Shown here: piece after piece, positions 8,995-16,043 of the stretch
Position numbering within the stretch: position 1 is the first letter of the stretch
Layout: each line of letters starts with the position of its first letter
DNA from: Anaerolinea thermophila UNI-1
Lineage (GTDB): Bacteria; Chloroflexota; Anaerolineae; Anaerolineales; Anaerolineaceae
Direction: 5' to 3'
NCBI RefSeq assembly: GCF_000199675.1
Contig: NC_014960.1
Coordinates: 434,001 to 498,000 of the forward strand
Length of the DNA: 64,000 nucleotides
Made by a program: the position numbers and the translations under genes
The notes under the pieces: model-generated
The model's input: the letters and a program-made list of their open reading frames with translations, nothing else
Databases searched by the model: none
Told to the model about the DNA's origin: nothing

Positions 8995-10791
8995 TTACGA
9001 TTTTCGTTGTGCTCTCAGCCGGGCGCGTTCTTCCTCAACGATGCTGGCATCCAGTTTCTTGAAGAGCGGCTGGGGTGCCTGCAGAGGTTGTCCGGGCTGT
9101 AAGGCGCTGGGTTGCCACTTGCCGGCGGCGTCATCGGGGTCGTAGAGCAGGACGGTGTGCTCACCCAGCCCATCCTGCACCGTGCGGGTGGCTTGTTTGC
9201 CGAAGAGCGGTTTTTCATAGCCGAAGTACTGGTGCAGTTTCTCACTGCTGAAGGGCAGGAACGGCGAAAGCAGGACGGAGAGGTTGTCAATGCATCGCAG
9301 GGCGGTGTAGATGGCCCGCGCCGCCGCCTGACGGTCGGTCTTGATTTCCTTCCAGGGCGCAGTCTGATCCAGATAGCGGTTGACCTCGGTTGCCAGTGCC
9401 ATGGCACTGCCCAGCGCACTGCGCAAATGCACGGCTTCCAGTTCTGCGCCTACGCTCTCAAAGCCACTTTCCACCTTGCGCAGGATTTCCTCGTCCAGTT
9501 CGGTCAGTGCGCCGGGCTCGGGGACTTTGCCCTCAAAGTGTTTGACGGCAAACGAAAGCACGCGGTTTGCCAGGTTGCCCCAGGTAGCCACCAGTTCGTC
9601 GTTGTTGCGCTTGTAGAAGTCTTCCCAGTCCCAGTCGGTATCGCGCATCTCTGGCATGTTTACGGTCAGGTAGTAGCGCAGGGGGTCGGGGTCGTAACGC
9701 GAGAGGAAATCATGTCCCCACACTGCCCAGTTGCGGCTTCCGGAGATTTTATCGCCTTCCAGATTCATGAACTGATTGGCGGGTACATCGTAGGGCAGTA
9801 CCAGTTTCTGCCCTTTCTCGCCGGCGAAAATTTCCATGAAGGTTTCGCCCATGCCCAGCAGTTGGGCGGGCCACCAGGCGGCGTGGAAGAAGATATTATC
9901 CTTTCCGATGAAGTAAATGGTGCGCGATTCGGGGTTGACCCACCAGTCCTTCCAGGCATCGCCCAGCCCGTGCAGGCGCGCCCACTCGATGGGAGCAGAC
10001 AGGTAGCCGATGACGGCTTCGAACCACACATACAGGCATTTGCCTTCCCAGCCTTCCACCGGCACGGGAATGCCCCAGTCCAGGTCGCGGGTGATGGGGC
10101 GGCTCTTCAGCCCTTCGCTTTCGATTTGCCCCAGCGTCTGGTTGCACACGGTTTCGCGCCAGTAGTGCTGGCGTTCGCGCAGGAAGCGGGCGACTTCCGG
10201 CTCCAGTTTGGAGAGGTCGAGGTAGTAGTGCACGGTTTCGCGCAGTTCGGGGGTGGAACCATCCACTTTGGAGCGCGGGTTGATGAGTTTTTCCGGTTCC
10301 AGCACATTGCCGCACTTGTCGCACTGGTCACTGCGGGCGTGCTCATCGCCGCAGATGTAGCAGGTGCCTTCGATGTAGCGGTCGGGCAGGAAGCGCCTCA
10401 GCGAGGGCGAATACCACTGCGGACGGACTTCGGTGTACAGGTAGCCGTTCTTCAGCAGGGCGAGGAACACGCTCTGCGCTACCTTGAAGTGGTTTTCGGT
10501 GTGTGTGGTGGTGAAGAGGTCGTAGGTCAGCCCCGCCTTTTGAAACAAATCCAGGAAGGACTGGTGAAAACGCTTGTACACCTCTTCCACGGGCTTACCC
10601 TCGGCATCGGCGCGCAGGGTGACCGGCGTGCCGTGCGAATCGGTGCCGGAGACCATTAACACGCGATTGCCCTTGAGGCGGTGGTAGCGGGCGACGATAT
10701 CCGCCGGCAGGTACGCGCCGGTGATGTTGCCAACGTGAATCTCAGCGTTGGCGTAGGGCCAGGCAACAGCAATCAGGACAGGTGTGGACAT
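8995..10791 (-). CDS. metG: Methionyl-tRNA synthetase
   Basis: A 598-residue class I aminoacyl-tRNA synthetase that charges tRNA-Met. Seen: PYANAEIHVGN (the HIGH-type signature) near residues 12-22, a zinc knuckle with CYICGDEHARSDQCDKCG near residues 127-144, and GDKISGSRNW where the KMSKS loop is expected, so that loop is degenerate. A typical anticodon-binding helical domain follows. There is no C-terminal EMAP/tRNA-binding domain. The ATG at 10791 (MSTPVLIAVAWPY) is chosen because the core fold begins there. Upstream lie its own promoter, a Met-rich leader ORF and a terminator, suggesting control by charged tRNA-Met. Confidence 0.96.
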   Translation of the reverse strand: MSTPVLIAVAWPYANAEIHVGNITGAYLPADIVARYHRLKGNRVLMVSGTDSHGTPVTLRADAEGKPVEEVYKRFHQSFLDLFQKAGLTYDLFTTTHTENHFKVAQSVFLALLKNGYLYTEVRPQWYSPSLRRFLPDRYIEGTCYICGDEHARSDQCDKCGNVLEPEKLINPRSKVDGSTPELRETVHYYLDLSKLEPEVARFLRERQHYWRETVCNQTLGQIESEGLKSRPITRDLDWGIPVPVEGWEGKCLYVWFEAVIGYLSAPIEWARLHGLGDAWKDWWVNPESRTIYFIGKDNIFFHAAWWPAQLLGMGETFMEIFAGEKGQKLVLPYDVPANQFMNLEGDKISGSRNWAVWGHDFLSRYDPDPLRYYLTVNMPEMRDTDWDWEDFYKRNNDELVATWGNLANRVLSFAVKHFEGKVPEPGALTELDEEILRKVESGFESVGAELEAVHLRSALGSAMALATEVNRYLDQTAPWKEIKTDRQAAARAIYTALRCIDNLSVLLSPFLPFSSEKLHQYFGYEKPLFGKQATRTVQDGLGEHTVLLYDPDDAAGKWQPSALQPGQPLQAPQPLFKKLDASIVEEERARLRAQRKS

Positions 10792-10833
10792 AAGGTAACC
10801 TCGACAAAGACATAATTTTTTCAGAAATGAAAA

Positions 10834-10856
10834 CCCGGCGGGCACCGCCAGCCGGG
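10834..10856 (-). terminator. metG leader terminator (attenuator)
   Basis: In the leader RNA CCCGGC and GCCGGG (10851-10856 with 10834-10839) close an 11-base loop and are followed by TTTTCATTT. The hairpin lies between the leader ORF and metG. Its loop and left side carry GGCGGTG (10843-10849), which can instead pair with CACCGCC inside the leader ORF (10893-10899), so termination and antitermination structures exclude each other. Confidence 0.7.
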
Positions 10857-10866
10857 CTGCAGGTTC

Positions 10867-10891
10867 GTTCTGTGGGCTACGCAGCCAGAAC
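10867..10891 (-). promoter_or_regulatory. metG leader hairpin over the leader stop codon
   Basis: GTTCTG (10886-10891) can pair with CAGAAC (10867-10872), extended inside by GCT/AGC around the leader TAG. It would compete with ribosome occupancy and with the antiterminator, giving the multi-hairpin layout usual for ribosome-mediated attenuators. Confidence 0.5.
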
Positions 10892-10954
10892 CGGCGGTGA
10901 GATGGTTCTCCCGCGCATCATCATGCCACGCATGCCCATAAGTAAGAGTCCCAT
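10877..10954 (-). CDS. Met-rich leader peptide of metG
   Basis: A 25-codon ORF whose peptide begins MGLLLMGMRGMMMRG: six of the first 13 residues are Met, including three in a row. A GAGG ribosome-binding site lies about eight bases before the ATG, and a promoter lies 20 bases further upstream. The ORF ends at a TAG just before a terminator hairpin that precedes metG. A ribosome stalled at Met codons 11-13 for lack of charged tRNA-Met would leave CACCGCC (10893-10899) free to disrupt the terminator, whereas one reaching the stop codon would mask it. No function other than regulation is expected. The mechanism is inferred; the Met codons, promoter and hairpins are seen directly. Confidence 0.75.
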   Translation of the reverse strand: MGLLLMGMRGMMMRGRTISPPVLAA

Positions 10955-10973
10955 GGTTAACCCTCGTGGGCGT

Positions 10974-11002
10974 ATGATAGCACAAAAGTTATCTCCGGGC
11001 AA
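10974..11002 (-). promoter_or_regulatory. metG leader promoter
   Basis: Read on the minus strand: -35 TTGCCC (10997-11002), 17-bp spacer, -10 TATCAT (10974-10979). Transcription would start near 10967, about a dozen bases before the leader ATG at 10954. Confidence 0.65.
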
Positions 11003-11027
11003 TGAAAACTCTCCATCAATCTTGCGG

Positions 11028-11630
11028 TCATGGGGCGCCAAGGGGAATCCCGAGGCTTTTGAGCCACTGGAAGAGCGGGTCAAACGCCTGAGGTCCAAAG
11101 AATACCAGAATGGCAATGATGGCAATGAAGAGCAAGACCAGGAAAATCAGGGTGTAGAAGATGAAGTCGTTTTCAAAAAAGCCTTTTTCCGGTTTTTCCT
11201 CGGCGCGCGGCTGGGTATTGCGTTCCAGGTAGGCAAATTCATCCCCAGTTCTGGGGGTGACCGGTCGGGTGGCTTCAGTGGCAATGCGGTATTCCAGCGA
11301 GGGTGCGTCTTCTTCTTCCAGTGCGGGCATCATGCCCTTTTCCAGGGCTTGCATGTCCTCTTCCGGGAAGGGCGGTGGAGTGCCCTCCATATAAGCCGAG
11401 CGGTTTTCCAGGGCTTTGAGGGCGGCAATGGCTTCCGGATCTCGAGGATTCAGACGCAAGACGTTGTCCCAGCATTCGCGGATTTCATCCGGGTTGGTGA
11501 GCGCATGTGCCAGTAACCGCCAGGCATGGATATTGTCCATATCCATGCTGAGGATGCGCTCCAGTTCGCGGGCAGCATTTTCACGGTCGCCCTGTTCCAG
11601 ATACATGCTTGCCAGATAAAGTTCGCTCAT
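11028..11630 (-). CDS. TPR-like protein with C-terminal membrane anchor
   Basis: A 200-residue protein. The N-terminal 70 residues form two tetratricopeptide-like repeats (LYLASMYLEQGDRENAARELERIL, then ALTNPDEIRECWDNVLRLNPRDPEAIAAL); an acidic, Pro-rich linker follows. One strongly hydrophobic segment near residues 155-178 (TLIFLVLLFIAIIAILVFF) anchors the C-terminus. It lies between the sigma factor and metG, all on the minus strand, 43 bases from the sigma factor stop. The TPR part probably faces the cytoplasm and binds a protein partner that cannot be named from this sequence. Confidence 0.7.
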   Translation of the reverse strand: MSELYLASMYLEQGDRENAARELERILSMDMDNIHAWRLLAHALTNPDEIRECWDNVLRLNPRDPEAIAALKALENRSAYMEGTPPPFPEEDMQALEKGMMPALEEEDAPSLEYRIATEATRPVTPRTGDEFAYLERNTQPRAEEKPEKGFFENDFIFYTLIFLVLLFIAIIAILVFFGPQAFDPLFQWLKSLGIPLGAP

Positions 11631-11673
11631 CCCCCCTCCCCTCTCGTTTGCAGTTGTGTCTTGCTACTCTCTA

Positions 11674-12864
11674 TTATAGATAATCTTTCAACTGGCGCGC
11701 ACGGCGCGGATGGCGCAATCGCCGCAGGGCTTTATTTTCAATTTGACGGATGCGTTCGCGGGTCAAGCCAAATTTCTGCCCTACCTCTTCCAGGGTGTAG
11801 GTGCGCCCGTTTTCCAGTCCAAAGCGCAGACGCAGAATACGCGCCTCGCGGGCGGGCAGGGTGTCCAGTACTTCCTGAATCTTTTCGCGCAAGAGGTTGC
11901 TATAGGTAGTTTGCATGGGGGAAGGTGTCACCTGGTCTTCGATGAATTGCCCCAGTTCCGAGTCTTCTTCATCTTCGTTGATGGGACTTTCCAGCGAAAG
12001 CGGCAACCATGAGACCCGCATCATCCAGTCCACTTTGGAGGCTTTAATGCCGATGGCATCCGCCAGTTCTTCGTTGGTCGGGGTGCGCCCCAGTTTTTGC
12101 TCCATCTCGTGGGTGGTGCGGTACAGACGGCGGATGCGATCCACCATGTGCACCGGCACGCGGATGGTGCGCCCCTGGTCGGCAATTGAGCGGGTGATGG
12201 TCTGACGAATCCACCAGGTGGCATAGGTAGAAAAGCGAAAGCCGCGCTGATACTCGTACTTCTCCACGGCTTTCATCAATCCCAGATTGCCTTCCTGAAT
12301 CAAGTCCAGGAACGGCACCCCCCTGCCGATGTAACGTTTGGCGATGGAGACAACCAGGCGGGTATTGGCTTTGATCAAATGCTCACGGGCACTTTCGCCA
12401 TCCTGAATTTGGGCTTCCAGTTCGCCGCGACGCTGAGGGGACAGGCGTGCGCTATTGCGAGTGAGTTCTTTCTTTGCCGCGCGCCCGCGTTCGATGCGCT
12501 TTGCCAGTTCCACCTCTTCTTCACTGGAAAGCAGGGGAACGCGCGACATTTCTTTGAGATACAGTCCAACGGTATCATCGCTGGAAATGCGGTTAAGGTC
12601 AAAGGTCTGTACGGGGTCTTCTTCAATGAAGGCTCCGTCAATGTCTTCATCAGGGAAGGGGTATTCGTTTTCTTCGGTGTCGTAAATATCCACGCCATGG
12701 CGGCGCAGTGCCAGCAGAATGGCTTCAAAGCGTTCATGATCCTCACCGACGTTGGGATAGGCTTCCATCAGGTCTTCTGTGGTCAGATATCCCTGTACAT
12801 CGGCTTTTTCCAACAACATCTTGAGGATCTCGGTCCCCCGTTTATTGCTTCCCGGACTTGCCAT
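11674..12864 (-). CDS. sigA: RNA polymerase principal sigma factor (SigA/RpoD)
   Basis: A 396-residue sigma-70 family group 1 factor. Seen: an N-terminal region 1.1-like segment, region 1.2 (DDTVGLYLKEMSRVPLLSSEEE), region 2 (DLIQEGNLGLMKAVEKYEYQ followed by FSTYATWWIRQTITRSIADQ), region 3 (HMVDRIRRLYRTTHEMEQKLG) and region 4.2 with the HTH TLEEVGQKFGLTRERIRQIE. These recognise -10 and -35 elements, consistent with the many TTGACA/TATAAT-like promoters in this window. The long acidic N-terminus and complete region 4 argue for the primary factor over an alternative one. Confidence 0.92.
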   Translation of the reverse strand: MASPGSNKRGTEILKMLLEKADVQGYLTTEDLMEAYPNVGEDHERFEAILLALRRHGVDIYDTEENEYPFPDEDIDGAFIEEDPVQTFDLNRISSDDTVGLYLKEMSRVPLLSSEEEVELAKRIERGRAAKKELTRNSARLSPQRRGELEAQIQDGESAREHLIKANTRLVVSIAKRYIGRGVPFLDLIQEGNLGLMKAVEKYEYQRGFRFSTYATWWIRQTITRSIADQGRTIRVPVHMVDRIRRLYRTTHEMEQKLGRTPTNEELADAIGIKASKVDWMMRVSWLPLSLESPINEDEEDSELGQFIEDQVTPSPMQTTYSNLLREKIQEVLDTLPAREARILRLRFGLENGRTYTLEEVGQKFGLTRERIRQIENKALRRLRHPRRARQLKDYL

Positions 12865-12974
12865 ATATCCGACCCTCCTTGCGATGACAACCCCCGGTAA
12901 TGCTCATTCGTCATCCTTCCGTGACCGGTAACGATTTGCAGGTTAAGCGCTGTTCATGGTGGTAGTTGCATGAA

Positions 12975-13454
12975 TCAGACCTGTGAAGGAAGAATGGAGT
13001 GCTCGCAGAGGCGGAGATTGAGATTTTCTCCGCATACCGGGCACAGCCCCTTACAGTCGGGGCGACACACCGGCGAGATGGGTATTTCCAGAATCAAATA
13101 CTCCCTTACCAGCGATTCCAACTCCAGATAGCCGTTTTCAGGAAAGAGCAGGTTGGACTCGGTGAGGGAACGGCGGTTGAAGGCGTACAGTTCACTGAAC
13201 ACCGTATGAACAAATTGCGGGAAGGGCGAAAGACAGCGCACACACTCCACTTCGGTGTACCCCTGAAAGTCGCACTGGGATAAAATCCCTTGTGGCGTGC
13301 GGCTGACCCTTAACAAACCATTGAATTCGGAAACCAGAAAATCCCCTTCCAGTTGTACGAGAGGAAATTCGAAGTGAATATCCCGGCTGTAACCAACAGG
13401 GGCGTTGAGCAGGAAACCAACATTAACGCGGAGTGGGTGTCTAGGAAGATTCAC
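12975..13454 (-). CDS. YceD/DUF177 family protein
   Basis: A 159-residue protein of the YceD (DUF177) family, which in many bacteria is encoded just before ribosomal protein L32 and linked to 23S rRNA or L32 accumulation. The family signature is seen: VECVRCLSPF near residues 70-79 and a second Cys cluster CRPDCKGLCPVCGENL near residues 128-143, which could bind a metal. The GTG at 13454 is the only plausible start, without a clear ribosome-binding site. The 110 bases between it and sigA are too short for rpmF, so the usual partner is missing here. Confidence 0.78.
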   Translation of the reverse strand: MNLPRHPLRVNVGFLLNAPVGYSRDIHFEFPLVQLEGDFLVSEFNGLLRVSRTPQGILSQCDFQGYTEVECVRCLSPFPQFVHTVFSELYAFNRRSLTESNLLFPENGYLELESLVREYLILEIPISPVCRPDCKGLCPVCGENLNLRLCEHSILPSQV

Positions 13455-13558
13455 AGGTGATGATTAGGTAGAAGTTATAATTATACAAAAGCATTATAGC
13501 ATGTACGTATAGCCAAGTCAAGTTTTTATGATTTTTCTCATAAAAATTCGAGGTTCAT

Positions 13559-14161
13559 GTGACAAAATTACTCATTGCTTCCACTAACCGCGGAAAATTG
13601 CGTGAATTTCAAGCCATTCTCGCCGGTGAACCCTACGAGTTGTTCCTGCCTGCCGATTTAGGCATTGCCCTAACGGTAGAGGAAACCGGAGAAACCTACC
13701 GCGAAAATGCCGGTATGAAAGCCCGCGCCTATGCCCAGGCCAGCGGCTTAATCACCCTGAGCGATGATTCCGGGCTGGAAGTTCAAGCCCTCAACGGTGC
13801 GCCGGGGTTGCATTCGGCGCGCTATGCCCCTCAAAAAGGTGCTACCGATGCCGACCGCCGCGCGTATCTGCTGGAAAATTTGCGTGACAAACCGCGTCCA
13901 TGGCTGGCGCGCTTTGTGTGCACAGTTGCCATTGCTACTCCCCAGGGCGAGGTGTTCTTTACTGAGGGGGAATGTCCCGGTGAGATTATCCCCGAGGAAC
14001 GGGGAACGCACGGTTTTGGTTACGACCCCATCTTTCTCTTCCCCGAGCGTGGTTTGACCATGGCGGAACTGCCCCCGGAAGAGAAAAACCGCATCAGCCA
14101 CCGCGCGCGGGCGGTGCTGGCGGCAATCCCTATCCTCCGGCAGTTGCTGGCAGAGGGTTAA
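13559..14161 (+). CDS. rdgB: XTP/dITP diphosphatase (RdgB/HAM1)
   Basis: A 200-residue HAM1-family pyrophosphatase that hydrolyses XTP, dITP and ITP to monophosphates, keeping non-canonical purines out of nucleic acids. Seen: STNRGKLREF near the N-terminus, SDDSGLEVQALNGAPGLHSARY around residues 68-90, GFGYDPIFLFPERG near 150-165, and SHRARA near the C-terminus, all hallmarks. The GTG at 13559 follows GAGG. It converges with the sensor kinase gene, overlapping it by four bases. Confidence 0.95.
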   Translation: MTKLLIASTNRGKLREFQAILAGEPYELFLPADLGIALTVEETGETYRENAGMKARAYAQASGLITLSDDSGLEVQALNGAPGLHSARYAPQKGATDADRRAYLLENLRDKPRPWLARFVCTVAIATPQGEVFFTEGECPGEIIPEERGTHGFGYDPIFLFPERGLTMAELPPEEKNRISHRARAVLAAIPILRQLLAEG

Positions 14162-15921
14162 GCCCGCACCCGTCCGTGCAGGCGGTCCATGGCTTCTTCG
14201 GTGAGGGGAATGAAGACCCGAATGCGCGTACCTTTTCCCGGCGCAGAATCCACCCGTAGTAAGCCGTTCACCAGGTCGGCGCGTTCGCGCAGGTTAATCA
14301 TGCCCAAACTGCCGCGCCGTTCGTACGAGCCCATCACCTCGTTGACGTTGAAGCCTTTGCCGTTGTCGCTGATTTCCAAGCCGATGATATCGGTGTAATT
14401 GGTGACGTATTTCAGCCGCACGGTGATCTGGCTGGCTTCGGCGTGCTTGCGGGCATTGTTCACGGCTTCCTCGCACAGGTAGAAGACCACCGTTTGCTGG
14501 GTGGAATCCAGTGCCGAAACAGCCGTTGGGTCCACATCCAGCACCACATTTTGCTGGTACAGGTCGCGCATCTTTTCCGCCATGGCTTTCAGCGCGGCTT
14601 CCAGCCCTTCACTTTCCAGCACCAGCGGGCGCAGGGTGAAGAGCATGTGACGGATTTCCTGGGTGGTGCGCCGTGCCAGTTCTTCGATTTTTGCCAGTTC
14701 TTCCTCGGCGGCAGTGGGGTTTTGATGCAAAAGCCGCCGCGCAATGTTCAGGCGCATGGCAATCGAGGAAACCGATTGGGTGGGTCCATCGTGCAGGTCG
14801 CGCGCCAGTTTGCGCTGGGCTTCTTCCTGAGTTTGCACGATGCGCTCTTTTTCTTCCTGCAGGTCGGCAAACAGGCGGGCATTTTGAATGGCGATGACCG
14901 CCTGATGCCCGACAATCATCAGATATTCCACCCGTTCGGGAGGGAAGAAGTTTTGATCCGGGTGAGCAAAGAGCAGAATCCCGTACACATTCATCCCGCG
15001 TAAGAGAGGGATGATCAGCAAAGACTGGCAGGTATGCAGGGCAACCAGTTCGCTTAGTTCGGGGTCATCACAGGCGCCGTGGTGGATCTGCGGCTCGCCG
15101 CTCTGCAAGGCTTTGCGCAGGATGCCTTCCTGGGCTGCCAGTGGCAGGTTTTGATCCCGTTGGGGGAAGCCCTGTCCGACGACGTAACGCAGGGTATGAT
15201 CCTCGAACAGGAAGAAAGCCGCCAGCAGGCGCGCGCCTTCTGCCTCGCTCAACCCCATGGCTTTGATGCCTGCCTGAATGCCCACTTCCAGCACCCGCTT
15301 GTAGTTAAAGGTGGAACTGAAGGTTTCAATCATATCGAAGAAGGCTTGCAGACGCTCGCGCTCTCTGCGCTGGATGGCAGTTTCGCTCTCGTGCTGTTTG
15401 CGCACTAACTCGTGATAGGTGGTGCGCACGCGTTTCATCAGTGGCAGGCTCAGCCCGCCGAAAACCAATCCAATGGCAAGGTTTAACCCGCCCAGATATT
15501 CCACCACCAGCAGGTTGAATTGCGCCGGAAAGAGGAAATACAGAATGCCGGTTTCCAGCGCTGTTGCCATGACGGCGATGAGCAGAGCACCGCGCAGTTC
15601 AAAGTACATGGCAGATGGGGCAATGGCAAGCACACCCACCCACTGAATGGGGGTGGTGGCAGAGCCGGTCAACCCGAATAGCGTCATGCTGATGGCTAAA
15701 TCCACCAGGGTATTCAGCGTGCGGTGAGCGGGCAGACGCTGGTTGAACACCGCCAGCACGGTCATCGTCAGGTTCCACACCAGCGAGCCCGCCAACAGTG
15801 CCAGCGGAAGCCATTGCCCGTCCATGTAGAGAATGAGCGAGAACGCCAGGGCGACAATCGCCATCCAGCGGAAGGTAATGGCAAACCAGTCGGCAAGATA
15901 GGGAAAATCTGCCCGTTTCAT
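14158..15921 (-). CDS. NarL-type sensor histidine kinase with membrane and GAF domains
   Basis: A 587-residue kinase. About six hydrophobic segments fill residues 15-175, followed by a coiled linker, a GAF-like domain (about 205-350) and a HisKA_3 dimerisation domain with the phospho-acceptor in RKLARDLHDGPTQSVSS. The HATPase domain shows NNARKHAEA (N box), DNGKGF and GSLGMINLRERA (G boxes). No response regulator is adjacent, so its partner lies elsewhere. The membrane part lacks a recognisable periplasmic sensor, suggesting an intramembrane or GAF-bound signal. Confidence 0.88.
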   Translation of the reverse strand: MKRADFPYLADWFAITFRWMAIVALAFSLILYMDGQWLPLALLAGSLVWNLTMTVLAVFNQRLPAHRTLNTLVDLAISMTLFGLTGSATTPIQWVGVLAIAPSAMYFELRGALLIAVMATALETGILYFLFPAQFNLLVVEYLGGLNLAIGLVFGGLSLPLMKRVRTTYHELVRKQHESETAIQRRERERLQAFFDMIETFSSTFNYKRVLEVGIQAGIKAMGLSEAEGARLLAAFFLFEDHTLRYVVGQGFPQRDQNLPLAAQEGILRKALQSGEPQIHHGACDDPELSELVALHTCQSLLIIPLLRGMNVYGILLFAHPDQNFFPPERVEYLMIVGHQAVIAIQNARLFADLQEEKERIVQTQEEAQRKLARDLHDGPTQSVSSIAMRLNIARRLLHQNPTAAEEELAKIEELARRTTQEIRHMLFTLRPLVLESEGLEAALKAMAEKMRDLYQQNVVLDVDPTAVSALDSTQQTVVFYLCEEAVNNARKHAEASQITVRLKYVTNYTDIIGLEISDNGKGFNVNEVMGSYERRGSLGMINLRERADLVNGLLRVDSAPGKGTRIRVFIPLTEEAMDRLHGRVRA

Positions 15922-15998
15922 ACCGATTCAATCATACCCCGAAAATGGCATAAAGAAAACTGAAAACTTAACAACTGCCTTTCAATTTTCTAACAAAA

Positions 15999-16021
15999 AA
16001 GCCCTGTTCATCACAGGGCTT
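15999..16021 (-). terminator. Intrinsic terminator after clpC1
   Basis: A 9-bp stem AAGCCCTGT/ACAGGGCTT with loop TCATC, followed on the minus strand by TTTTTTGTTA, just past the clpC1 stop codon. Confidence 0.9.
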
Positions 16022-16043
16022 GTGTCCACCAGAGGAAAGGTAA

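Noticed and set aside
10834..10954. T-box riboswitch upstream of metG
   Set aside because: The conserved T-box sequence and specifier-loop layout are not visible; the Met-rich translated ORF explains the terminator better.
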